Source of the DNA: an uncultured Clostridia bacterium | Lineage (GTDB): Bacteria; Bacillota; Clostridia; TANB77; CAG-508 | NCBI GenBank assembly: GCA_944390695.1 | Contig: CALXQP010000028.1 | Span: 1 to 37,618 of the forward strand | Direction: 5' to 3' | Length of the DNA: 37,618 nt | Shown: piece after piece, positions 25,577 through 33,535 of the stretch | Numbering within the stretch: position 1 is the stretch's first letter | Layout of the letters: the number at the start of each line of letters is the position of its first letter | Translations under genes and position numbers: made by a program | The notes under the pieces: generated by a model | What the model was told of the DNA's origin: nothing | Database searches by the model: none | Seen by the model: only the letters and a program-made list of their open reading frames with translations

Positions 25577-26098
25577 TTATAATAGAGCAAGTATTTCTTC
25601 ATCTTTTTTTAAATTTGGTCCTAAAAATTCATAACATTTATTGCTTTTTTTCATTGCTTCTAAGCCTATTTCTTTGTCTTCTCTTAATCTATTACTAGCA
25701 TATTTAATTATTATTGGCTTATTTTTAACCGCTTCCATCACCACCTCTTTATCATCTCTCATTTGTTGACTTGCATAATAAAGTATTTGACCTGTTATTT
25801 TTAATCCAGCCATTAGTAATTCTTTATCTTCTAATAAATTTTCTTTTACATAGCAATATGTCCAACCTACATTTTTTACTGATTCATATACTACATCTCT
25901 ATCTGCTTTTAATCTATCACTTACAAATTCTAATGCTTCAGGATTATTTTTTATTGCTTCTAATGCAATTTCTTTATCATCTCTTAATTCTTCATTTGCA
26001 AATTCTAATAATGCTCCTTCTTGTTTAACTGTTTCCATTACATATTGTCTATTGCTTGAATTTTCTTTCATTTTTACTACTTCTATTCTTTCTGGCAT
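25577..26098 (-). CDS. DUF4116 repeat protein
   Basis: The 173-residue cytoplasmic protein is made of about five repeats of the form LRxDKExxxEAxKNxxxxxxYAS, for instance LRDDKEIALEAIKNNPEALE and MRDDKEVVMEAVKN, ending in LKKDEEILALL. These are DUF4116 repeats, helical pairs found in various proteins and possibly mediating protein binding. The function is unknown. Start ATG with AAAGGA; an alternative start is the Met at residue 10. Gap of 88 nt to the next gene. Confidence 0.85.
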   Translation of the reverse strand: MPERIEVVKMKENSSNRQYVMETVKQEGALLEFANEELRDDKEIALEAIKNNPEALEFVSDRLKADRDVVYESVKNVGWTYCYVKENLLEDKELLMAGLKITGQILYYASQQMRDDKEVVMEAVKNKPIIIKYASNRLREDKEIGLEAMKKSNKCYEFLGPNLKKDEEILALL

Positions 26099-26153
26099 TT
26101 TTTATAACATTCCTTTCTTATAAATTCTAGCTGGCAAAATATAAAATCATAGC

Positions 26154-26197
26154 TTTTTATATAATAGAAAATTTTTACTTTCCTATTATATAAAAAA
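26154..26197. repeat. Palindromic intergenic repeat, copy 3
   Basis: TTTTTATATAATAGAAAAT and TACTTTCCTATTATATAAAA form a near-complete hairpin. The sequence TAGC precedes both this copy and the copy at 26387, so the two share an edge. Confidence 0.75.
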
Positions 26198-26226
26198 TTA
26201 AGTCATATTTTTTGTATGACCTAATT
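26196..26226. terminator. Small hairpin in the gene-free stretch
   Basis: AATTAAGTCATA pairs with TATGACCTAATT across TTTTTTG. It may be a terminator, but no clear T-run follows on either strand. Confidence 0.4.
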
Positions 26227-26284
26227 ATAACATTATATTTATTATTTTACTATATATTTTTTATTAATGTTTTCTTAATGAATA

Positions 26285-26329
26285 AAGAACAAATAAGAAA
26301 AATTTTCAATTTTTCTTTAATTTGTTCTT
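26285..26329. other. Long hairpin, about 20 bp
   Basis: AAGAACAAATAAGAAAAATT pairs with AATTTTTCTTTAATTTGTTCTT with one 2-nt bulge and a 3-nt loop. No gene overlaps it. With the neighbouring palindromes it fills most of the 26099-26467 gap. Confidence 0.6.
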
Positions 26330-26386
26330 GCCCGATTTAAGTTTTCGACTATAAGGAGAAAATCTCAAAGGGCTAGCGATTGTAGC

Positions 26387-26430
26387 TTTTTATATAATAG
26401 GAAAGTATAACTTTCCTATTATATAAAAAA
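26387..26430. repeat. Palindromic intergenic repeat, copy 4 (most perfect)
   Basis: TTTTTATATAATAGGAAAG and CTTTCCTATTATATAAAAA pair perfectly over 19 bp with a 5-nt loop. It is the best-preserved member of the family and also extends the T-run of the adjacent terminator at 26434. Confidence 0.8.
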
Positions 26431-26455
26431 AGAGGGCTCCTTAAAACAGGAACCC
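26424..26455 (-). terminator. Terminator of the 74-residue gene
   Basis: On minus-strand RNA GGGUUCCU (26455-26448) pairs with AGGAGCCC (26441-26434), 8 bp with one G-U, followed by UCUUUUUUUA. It begins 12 nt after the stop codon. Confidence 0.85.
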
Positions 26456-26467
26456 CCTTGTAGGCAA

Positions 26468-26692
26468 TTACTGGATCTCTTTTACTTTTTTTACATCCAA
26501 CTCTCCTTTCTCATTATTCTGCACCCATACCCACAATGTAGTGGAATATTCCTTGCACTGAATAACCCACAAGTTTTCATTCAGTTGATTGCTTCTGTAA
26601 ATGAGATCCTCCATTGTAACTACGTCATGCCCTACCTTCCGGTTAATTCTTTTACCAAAAATTAGGACTTCTCTCGCACTCATCTTGACCAT
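26468..26692 (-). CDS. Small protein of unknown function (74 aa)
   Basis: It begins MVKMSAREVLIFGKRINRK and later reads ENLWVIQCKEYSTTLWVWVQ, with a lysine-rich C-terminus. No membrane helix or signal peptide is visible. Ribosome site AGGAGG, its own strong promoter (26780-26808) and its own terminator make it a well-expressed single-gene unit. The codon use is GC-richer (CGG, GCG, GCC) than in neighbouring genes, which hints at transfer. I do not recognise the family. Its layout resembles that of the 63-residue gene at 33192. Confidence 0.7.
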   Translation of the reverse strand: MVKMSAREVLIFGKRINRKVGHDVVTMEDLIYRSNQLNENLWVIQCKEYSTTLWVWVQNNEKGELDVKKVKEIQ

Positions 26693-26779
26693 GTTTTTTC
26701 CTCCTAGGCAATTGCCTTTTCAAAAATTTTCCACTCTACATGGAGTAAAGTAGAATAGATACAATGTTTAACTCCTATT

Positions 26780-26808
26780 ATTATACTACTTTTTTCGATA
26801 AATTTCAA
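26780..26808 (-). promoter_or_regulatory. Promoter of the 74-residue gene
   Basis: On the minus strand -35 TTGAAA (26803-26808), 17 nt, -10 TATAAT (26780-26785). The roughly 80-nt leader contains UCUAC/GUAGA, a small hairpin that could be regulatory. Confidence 0.8.
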
Positions 26809-26875
26809 TACCTTCAAAGTTTTTGTATTTTTAGAAATAAAATTTTCTCAGATTTAAGGAAATACCCAGATATAA

Positions 26876-28682
26876 TTAAAGTTCAATTCTAGGATTGTAT
26901 TTCTCAAGCCACATGTTCACTTGGCAAAGATAAGCCATAAGCTGAGGCCCAGTCATAAGTTGCCCAAACCAAGGGCGAGTAAATGATTTAGCATCTGTAT
27001 TCAAAATATCTAAAATAAAATCTCTATTTAATAAATTGTTAATAGGAGCATTTTTATTAGCCATAATATCTGAAAGCATAGATTTAACTTTAGCAAGATA
27101 AGTAGGATTATGTGTTTTAGGATAAGGGCTTTTCTTTCTATCAACAATTTCAGCAGGTAAGAATTTACGAGAAATATATCTAAGTAATCCTTTTTCACGT
27201 CCATTAAGAGCTTTCATTTCCCAAGGAATATTCCATACATATTCAGCCAAACGATAATCACAAAATGGAACTCTAAGTTCAACTCCATTATACATAGCCA
27301 TTTTATCAGATCTATCAAGAAGTGTCTGCATAAACCAATTTAAAGTCAGATGTGATATTTTACGTTTTTCAGCAGTTTCTTGAGAATCAGAATCTAAAAT
27401 TTCAACTTGTTGCAAACTCTCATTATATCTATAATTAATATAATTTTGTAAATCTACTTTTTCAGAAATTACTGGATTAAGAAGAGTTTGACGTTCAGAA
27501 ATTGCTATTGACCAAGGAAATGTTCCACTTTTAAGAGCATCTTCGCGGAAAAACCAAGGATAACCACCAAAAATTTCATCAGCACATTCTCCTGTAAGAG
27601 CAACTGTAGAATTAGGACTTACATATTTACAAAATAGTAAAAGTGAAGAATCAATATCAGCCATGCCTGGCATATCACGTGCAATCATCGCATCTTCTAA
27701 ATAATCTGCAAGTTCAGGTGTATCTATAATAATAGGATGATGATTTGTTTTTAAATTATTTAACATCAAATTAATGTAATAATTATCTGAATTAGGCTGG
27801 AAGTCGCTTTTCACAAAATTTTTATCATTATCAACATAATCAATTGAATAAGTATTAAGAATTGGCAAATTATTTTCTTTACAATACTCAGATGCAAATT
27901 TTGTAATTATACTAGAATCTAGCCCACCTGATAAAAATGTACATAAAGGCTTATCTGTAACAAGTTGTCTATTTATAGAGTCTTTTAAAAGATTTTCCAC
28001 ATTATCACATGTTTGTTCTAAATTGTCTACATGCTGCTTACTTTCTAATTTCCAATATCTCTCTATATGTAGCCCTGAATGATTTAAAACAGCAAAATGT
28101 GCAGGTTTTAGTTCAAAAATATCTTTAAATACTGTAATTCCAGGAGTATGAGCTGGACCAATTCCAAATAATTCAGAAATTCCTTGGGAATCTAATATTG
28201 TTTCTACACCTGGATATTCCAAAATCGCCTTAATTTCAGAGCCAAATATAAATGAATCATTTTTAATTGTATAAAAAAATGGTTTCACTCCAAAATGATC
28301 TCTAGCCATAAATAATTCTTCTTTTTCAGTATCCCAAATTACAAAGGCAAAAATACCATTTAAATGTTTTACAACATCTTTACCATAGTAAATATAACTT
28401 TTTAATAAAATTTCTGTATCATCATTAGTTTCAAATAAAAATCCATTTTCTTCTAATGTTTGTCTCAATTCTTTTGCATTATATAATTTTCCATTAAATG
28501 AAATAATAAAATCAGAATTAATATTAAAATGCAAATTATAAGAAGTTGCCACACAATGACCGAATATAAAATTCCATTTTGTCATTTTTACTGTTTGAAA
28601 GTGCATTTTTCATATTAATTAATATATCTTTTGAATTTGAAATGTCTTTTTTATAATTGACAAATCCAATCATTCCACACAT
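26876..28682 (-). pseudogene. asnB: Asparagine synthetase (AsnB type), frameshifted, with eroded glutaminase domain
   Basis: The true start is ATG 28680-28682 behind GGAGG: MCGMIGFVNYKKDISNSK, with the N-terminal nucleophile Cys2. This frame stops at 28536. The remaining 560 residues follow in the +1 frame from about 28600, joining naturally as KMEFIFGH if one base is removed from the homopolymer at 28568-28571 (or 28577-28580). The synthetase domain is complete: LSGGLDSSII (PP-loop), ALTGECADEIFGGYPWF and DRSDKMAMYNGVELRVPFCDYRLAEY. The glutaminase domain has lost the usual RGPD segment and the HRRLS Arg, and NGEIYN reads NGKLYN. It converts aspartate to asparagine. It is either a pseudogene, a sequencing error or an ammonia-dependent form; the second frame alone could give a protein from ATG 28606. 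Confidence 0.85.
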
Positions 28683-28764
28683 AAAAACCTCCATTCGAGC
28701 AATACTGCTCTATTAATTTCTTAAATATTATATGCACTCAAAATAAAAAGATGTGTTATAAAAA

Positions 28765-28793
28765 GTATAATAATTTATAAATTACAAATACTA
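28765..28793 (+). promoter_or_regulatory. Candidate sigma-G promoter of gpr
   Basis: GTATA (28765-28769) and AATACTA (28787-28793), 17 nt apart, approach the forespore sigma-G pattern (GHATR, about 18 nt, CATNHTA). The gpr ribosome site AGGAGG follows at 28812. No good sigma-A -35 is present. The same 140-nt divergent region also contains TATAAT on the minus strand and a GAGCA/TGCTC hairpin (28697-28710) in the asnB leader. Confidence 0.4.
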
Positions 28794-28822
28794 GAAATAA
28801 AAGACAAAAACAGGAGGATTTT

Positions 28823-29755
28823 ATGTATAATTTTAGAACAGACTTAGCTCTTGAAAGAAGAGATATTTATAAAAAAATCAATAATTTACAACAAATAGAT
28901 GGTGTAGAAAGTGCTGAAGAAAATATAAATGAAAATATAAAAGTATCAAGAGTAAAAATTACAAATCAAAATGGAGAACAATCACTAGGAAAGCCTATAG
29001 GAAATTATGTGACAATAGATGTGAAAAATCTTAAAATAGCAGGAGAAGAAGAAATCCAACAAACTGCTGAAACATTAACAAATGAATTAAAAAAAATTAT
29101 TGAACTTCACACTGAAAAAAAAGGTGATATTTTAATTGTTGGCTTAGGCAATATTTATGTTACACCAGATGCTTTAGGTCCAAAAGTTATTAATGAAATT
29201 GATGTAACAAGACATATTTTAAAATATTTACCACAATATATTGATGAAAATGCAAGACCTGTAAGTGCAATTTCTCCAGGAGTTCTTGGAACCACAGGAA
29301 TAGAAACTGTAGAAATTTTAAAAGGAATTGTTAATAATATTAATCCAAAACTATTAATTGTAATTGATGCTTTAGCATCAAGAAGTATAGAAAGAATTAG
29401 TAGTACAATACAAATTTCAGATACAGGAATTGTTCCAGGTGCTGGAGTTGGAAATACAAGACAAGAAATTAGTCAATCTTCTTTAGGCATTCCTGTTGTC
29501 GCAATTGGTATTCCTACAGTTGTAGAACTTGCAACTCTTGTTTCAGATGGTATAGATATTTTTATAGATAGACTTCAAGAAAAAGCTGAATCTAATGAAT
29601 ATCTAAATAAATTGCAACAAAATGATAAATATGAAGAAGTAAAAGAAGCTTTAAATGTTGGTGAATATAATATGATTGTTACTCCAAAGGAAATTGATGA
29701 CCTAATAGAAAATATGAAAGATATTGTTGCAAGAGGTATAAATTTTGCAATGTAA
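28823..29755 (+). CDS. gpr: Germination protease GPR (spore protease)
   Basis: The 310-residue protein is slightly shorter than Bacillus GPR (about 370). It starts MYNFRTDLALE; RTDLALE resembles the processing and SASP cleavage sequences. The core is conserved: GLGNIYVTPDALGPKV (first catalytic Asp), GVLGTTGIET, VIDALASRSIERI (second Asp) and GIVPGAGVGNTRQEIS. GPR is an atypical aspartic protease (family A25), made as a zymogen in the forespore, that degrades small acid-soluble spore proteins at germination. It shows that the organism forms endospores. It lies alone on the plus strand, with its own promoter region and terminator. Confidence 0.96.
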   Translation: MYNFRTDLALERRDIYKKINNLQQIDGVESAEENINENIKVSRVKITNQNGEQSLGKPIGNYVTIDVKNLKIAGEEEIQQTAETLTNELKKIIELHTEKKGDILIVGLGNIYVTPDALGPKVINEIDVTRHILKYLPQYIDENARPVSAISPGVLGTTGIETVEILKGIVNNINPKLLIVIDALASRSIERISSTIQISDTGIVPGAGVGNTRQEISQSSLGIPVVAIGIPTVVELATLVSDGIDIFIDRLQEKAESNEYLNKLQQNDKYEEVKEALNVGEYNMIVTPKEIDDLIENMKDIVARGINFAM

Positions 29756-29784
29756 AAAGAGGATATAAATTTATCCTCTTTTTT
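29754..29784 (+). terminator. Terminator of gpr
   Basis: GAGGATA (29759-29765) pairs with TATCCTC (29772-29778), extended by A/T pairs and followed by TTTTTT. It overlaps the end of the stop codon. It could also act on the opposite strand. Confidence 0.85.
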
Positions 29785-29849
29785 ATAACTTCGGAGTAAT
29801 CACCCTGCATGCTGGTTGATAATTATTGTATATTTAAAATCACTTTCCC

Positions 29850-30524
29850 CTATTGTTCTACTTGATATGAATCTACACTTAGTGTTATTGCAATTGCAGC
29901 TGTTGCGTCTGGATTATCCATGAAATATTTGCCAACATCATATCCCCATTTTGAATCTAATTCATCATTATCTCCAGCCCAATTAGCCTTAACTGTTAAA
30001 TATGCCTGCCCTCCTGGTGCAACTTGTGCTGAATGTTCTATTTCTAATGTAAATGGTATTTGTGTAACATCATTTATTAATTTTCCTTTTACTATTGATA
30101 CCCCTGTTGTTTCATCAGTTTCAACTGTAGGTGGTGTTGTAATTATATAATATGGTGGTATTTCCCCTTCTTCTGGAAGTTCTTGAAGTATTTCATATTC
30201 ATTTCCTAAAATAGTTAATTTTTGTATATGATAATCTAAATCTACTAGTGTTTCACCATTATTTTTTATATCTACTTTTACTGTTTGTTCTTCCATTGCT
30301 GGAAATAATGTTCCTATTTCTACATTTATAGGATTTTGCCTTAATTCTCCATCAATAAAATATTGCATATCCCATGCAGATATATGTATATCTAATGTTG
30401 TATTTAATACTTTTGTATATGCAAACCATGCAAATGTTGTCATTATAAGGGAAAATATGATTACTATAATTTTTCTTATATGCAATTTTTTATTAGATTT
30501 TCTATGCTTACGCAAAATATTCAT
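29850..30524 (-). CDS. Exported SipW/TasA-like signal protein of unknown function
   Basis: The 224-residue protein has a basic N-terminus, then IIVIIFSLIMTTFAWFAYTK (residues 19-38). TTFAWF resembles the signal region of TasA/camelysin-type proteins processed by SipW. The rest is beta-rich with alternating hydrophobic residues (VKVDIKNNGETLVDLDYHIQ, GQAYLTVKANWAGDNDELDS) and ends in TLSVDSYQVEQ, suggesting a Greek-key or Ig-like extracellular domain. It may be a fibre subunit or a surface protein. No SipW or partner subunit is in the window. Ribosome site GGGAG. Confidence 0.6.
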   Translation of the reverse strand: MNILRKHRKSNKKLHIRKIIVIIFSLIMTTFAWFAYTKVLNTTLDIHISAWDMQYFIDGELRQNPINVEIGTLFPAMEEQTVKVDIKNNGETLVDLDYHIQKLTILGNEYEILQELPEEGEIPPYYIITTPPTVETDETTGVSIVKGKLINDVTQIPFTLEIEHSAQVAPGGQAYLTVKANWAGDNDELDSKWGYDVGKYFMDNPDATAAIAITLSVDSYQVEQ

Positions 30525-30643
30525 ATTTTTCTCCCTTCTTTCGTTTTTTTATAATTTCTTTTGTACCCATATAGATATATTTTACACTATTTCTGCATTT
30601 TTCGCAATATTAAATATTAAATTTTTAAAATTACATTTATAAA

Positions 30644-30668
30644 GGAGAATTCTATTTAAGAATCCTCC
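30644..30668 (-). terminator. Terminator of the uvrB operon
   Basis: On minus-strand RNA GGAGGAUUC (30668-30660) pairs with GAAUUCUCC (30652-30644), with one mismatch, followed by UUUAU. It directly abuts the stop codon of the small membrane protein gene. Confidence 0.6.
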
Positions 30669-31013
30669 CTATTTCTTACTTATTTTTCTTTTTAATAAAT
30701 ATATAATACCATAATATATGAATATAGCAATACCAATGATTGTACTAACCCATTGCATATAATCAAAATATCCCATTATACAATACCAAATTGTGAATAT
30801 TAAAATAGAAATTAAAGCTAATATATTCGTTCTTTTATTGTTTATCATTAAACAATATCCACTTATAAATAACAATATTATACTTAATACTGTAGCTAAT
30901 ATATTTATCTTTTCTCCTAACAGCAAAAGCAAAGCAGAAATACTAACTACTAAAGTGCATGGAATTTGTAATAATATATTCAATATTTTAATTTTTTTAT
31001 TTTTTTCTATCAT
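30669..31013 (-). CDS. Small membrane protein of unknown function
   Basis: The protein of about 114 residues has four predicted membrane helices: LNILLQIPCTLVVSISALLL, ILATVLSIILLFISGYCLMI, ILALISILIFTIWYCIM and VSTIIGIAIFIYYGIIYLL. It follows uvrB by 12 nt. The ATG at 31013 has AAAGGTG 6 nt upstream; a GTG three codons earlier is possible but has no ribosome site. No family was recognised. Cotranscription with uvrB is likely. Confidence 0.7.
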   Translation of the reverse strand: MIEKNKKIKILNILLQIPCTLVVSISALLLLLGEKINILATVLSIILLFISGYCLMINNKRTNILALISILIFTIWYCIMGYFDYMQWVSTIIGIAIFIYYGIIYLLKRKISKK

Positions 31014-31025
31014 AATATTCACCTT

Positions 31026-32984
31026 TTATAATATTAATTTTTCTAGTTCTTTTATCTTATCTCTTAATTCTGCAGCATGCTCAAATTCCATTTTACTTGC
31101 TGCTTCAAGCATTTCTTCAGTCAATTTATTTATTGTATCTTTTATATCATCTTCTTTTTCTAATTTATATTCTACCCCAATATCTTCAACTTGAATTGTT
31201 TTTATAGTATCTCTTACAGATTTTTTAATAGTTTTAGGAACAATATTATGTTCTTTATTATATGCTTCTTGAATTCCACGTCTTCTATTAGTTTCCCTAA
31301 TTGCCTTTTCCATTGAGTCTGTAAGTTCATCTGCATACATAATTACAGTTCCATCTGTATTTCTGGCAGCACGTCCTATTGTTTGAATTAAAGAACGCTC
31401 TGAACGCAAGAATCCCTCTTTATCAGCATCTAAAATGGCAACAAGTGAAACTTCTGGAATATCAAGACCTTCTCTTAAAAGATTAATTCCAACTAATACA
31501 TCAAATTCACCCAAACGTAAATTACGTATTATTTCCATTCTTTCTAAAGCTTTAATTTCTGAATGCATATAATTTACTTTTATGTCTAGACTTTTTAAAT
31601 ATGATGTTAAATCTTCTGCCATTTTTTTAGTTAATGTAGTAACTAAAACTCTTTCTTTTTTCTCTACTCTAATTCTAATTTGTTCAATTAAATCATCTAC
31701 TTGATTTGTTACAGGTTTAACTTCTATTTTTGGATCTAATAATCCTGTAGGTCTTATAATTTGTTCAACTATATTATCTCCTGTATGCTCTTTTTCATAA
31801 TCAGCTGGTGTAGCACTTACAAATATAACTTGATTAATTCTTTCTTCAAATTCATTAAACATCAATGGTCTATTATCATATGCTGATGGCAATCTAAAAC
31901 CATATTTTACAAGTGAATCTTTACGAGCTCTATCTCCATTATACATCGCTCTTACTTGTGGAATTGTTGCATGTGATTCATCAATTAATAATAGGAAATC
32001 ATCTGGAAAATAATCAAATAATGTATATGGTGGGCTTCCCGCTTCTCTACCACTTATATGTCTTGAATAATTTTCAATTCCTTGGCAAAAACCAGTTTCT
32101 TTCATCATTTCTATATCAAAATTAGTTCTTTCTTCTATACGCTGTGCTTCTATAAGTTTATTTTGACTTTTAAAATATTTTACCCTTTCTTCCATTTCTT
32201 GTTCTATTGTCTGAATAGCTCTTTCCATCTTTTCTTTAGATGTTACATAATGTGAATTTGGGAATATCATCACATGTTGTCTTATTCCTATTGATTTCCC
32301 TGTAACAGGATTTATTTCTACTATTTTTTCAATTTCATCTCCCCAGAATTCCACTCTTATTGCAGATTCACCTTTATCTGATGGGTAAATTTCTAATATA
32401 TCTCCTTTTGCCCTAAATGTTCCCCTTTTGAAATCTATCTCATTTCTGGAATATTGCATATTCACCAATTTTTTTAATACTTTATCTCTTTCAACTTCCA
32501 TTCCAGGACGAAGTGAAACTATCATATTTTCATAATCTATAGGGTCACCTAATCCATATATACATGATACTGATGCTACTACTATTACATCTTTTGACTC
32601 AAATAGTGCCGCTGTTGCTGAATGTCTTAATTTATCTATTTCATCATTTATTGATGCATCTTTTTCTATATATGTGTCTGATTGTGCTATATAACTTTCT
32701 GGCTGATAGTAATCATAATAAGAAACAAAATATTCAACATGATTTTCTGGAAAGAATTCCTTAAATTCTGAATACAATTGCCCAGCTAATGTTTTATTGT
32801 GTGCTAAAACAAGTGTTGGCTTTTGCACTTTTTCTATAATATTTGCCATTGTAAATGTTTTTCCAGAGCCTGTAACCCCAAGTAAAGTCTGGAATTTCTT
32901 GCCTTCTTTTATTCCTTTTGATAAATATTCTATTGCTTGTGGTTGGTCGCCTGTTGGCTTATATTCTGAATGTAATTTGAACAT
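31026..32984 (-). CDS. uvrB: UvrABC system protein B
   Basis: The 652-residue protein is the normal UvrB length. It has Walker A GVTGSGKT (36-43), the beta-hairpin region [37 protein letters not shown] (DESH helicase motif), [20 protein letters not shown] and QTIGRAARN. The C-terminal UVR motif ([20 protein letters not shown]) contacts UvrC. It verifies damage handed over by UvrA and loads UvrC for nucleotide excision repair. uvrA is not in the window. Start ATG with an AAGGAGGG ribosome site. I did not see a clear LexA box upstream. Confidence 0.98.
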   Translation of the reverse strand: MFKLHSEYKPTGDQPQAIEYLSKGIKEGKKFQTLLGVTGSGKTFTMANIIEKVQKPTLVLAHNKTLAGQLYSEFKEFFPENHVEYFVSYYDYYQPESYIAQSDTYIEKDASINDEIDKLRHSATAALFESKDVIVVASVSCIYGLGDPIDYENMIVSLRPGMEVERDKVLKKLVNMQYSRNEIDFKRGTFRAKGDILEIYPSDKGESAIRVEFWGDEIEKIVEINPVTGKSIGIRQHVMIFPNSHYVTSKEKMERAIQTIEQEMEERVKYFKSQNKLIEAQRIEERTNFDIEMMKETGFCQGIENYSRHISGREAGSPPYTLFDYFPDDFLLLIDESHATIPQVRAMYNGDRARKDSLVKYGFRLPSAYDNRPLMFNEFEERINQVIFVSATPADYEKEHTGDNIVEQIIRPTGLLDPKIEVKPVTNQVDDLIEQIRIRVEKKERVLVTTLTKKMAEDLTSYLKSLDIKVNYMHSEIKALERMEIIRNLRLGEFDVLVGINLLREGLDIPEVSLVAILDADKEGFLRSERSLIQTIGRAARNTDGTVIMYADELTDSMEKAIRETNRRRGIQEAYNKEHNIVPKTIKKSVRDTIKTIQVEDIGVEYKLEKEDDIKDTINKLTEEMLEAASKMEFEHAAELRDKIKELEKLIL

Positions 32985-33037
32985 ATTCCCTCCTTGTAAC
33001 TTTGTTAAAAATAAACACTATTAATTCTAACATATCA

Positions 33038-33066
33038 TTTATACCATATTTCAGCCCCAAATACAA
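33038..33066 (-). promoter_or_regulatory. Possible promoter of uvrB
   Basis: On the minus strand TTGTAT (33061-33066), 17 nt, TATAAA (33038-33043), about 50 nt before the start codon. Confidence 0.4.
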
Positions 33067-33147
33067 GAAAACATACAATTTTTCTTTACCATAGAATGAA
33101 TCATTAAAAAAGTAATTATCCCCGGCTAAGCCGGAAGCGTACAAACA

Positions 33148-33185
33148 GCAAAAGACCTATTTTTCAATTCAGAAAAATAGGTCTT
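33148..33185 (-). terminator. Terminator of the 63-residue gene
   Basis: AAGACCTATTTTTC (33152-33165) pairs perfectly over 14 bp with GAAAAATAGGTCTT (33172-33185), followed on the minus strand by TTTTG. A separate CCGGCTAAGCCGG palindrome lies at 33122-33134; its role is unknown. Confidence 0.8.
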
Positions 33186-33191
33186 AAAGGC

Positions 33192-33383
33192 TTAAATCAA
33201 CTCAAAGTTCCAGAATTCTTTTAATTCTTCCTGAATGATAAGCTTGCCCCCTTCGTACAGCATTATTATTATGCCGTTATATTCATTGTTTCCCAAACTT
33301 ACCACAACACCTTCCCTTCGACTTCCATCTAAAGGGCTCTTAGCTGACACATGGTCACCAATGGTTAGATCTTTTGCCTTCAT
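33192..33383 (-). CDS. Small SH3-like protein of unknown function (63 aa)
   Basis: The protein begins MKAKDLTIGDHVSAKSPLDG and continues GVVVSLGNNEYNGIIIMLYE and EFWNFELI. The pattern of short beta strands with GDHV and EGVVVSLG suggests a small SH3-like or carbohydrate/RNA-binding barrel. It has its own TTGAAA-17-TATAAT promoter, an AGGAGG ribosome site and a strong terminator, so it is a single-gene unit likely to be well expressed. Codon use is GC-richer than its neighbours. I cannot name the family. Confidence 0.7.
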   Translation of the reverse strand: MKAKDLTIGDHVSAKSPLDGSRREGVVVSLGNNEYNGIIIMLYEGGKLIIQEELKEFWNFELI

Positions 33384-33451
33384 TTTAATTCCTCCTACTA
33401 GTTGTTTTTTTGTTTATTCGTCTAAGGAATTTCTACTAAATTTTCGTAGAT

Positions 33452-33480
33452 ATTATATCATATTTACATAAGTTTTTCAA
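33452..33480 (-). promoter_or_regulatory. Promoter of the 63-residue gene
   Basis: On the minus strand -35 TTGAAA (33475-33480), 17 nt, -10 TATAAT (33452-33457), the same hexamers and spacing as for the 74-residue gene. It lies in the gap behind fbp. Confidence 0.8.
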
Positions 33481-33535
33481 GTTATTTAATGTAAGTTCCA
33501 AAAATTTTAGTCATATTCTGCATAAGGATCATTTA

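Noticed and set aside
32959..33144. 61-codon minus-strand frame over the uvrB start
   Set aside because: It overlaps the well-supported uvrB start and ribosome site in another frame and has no ribosome site of its own.
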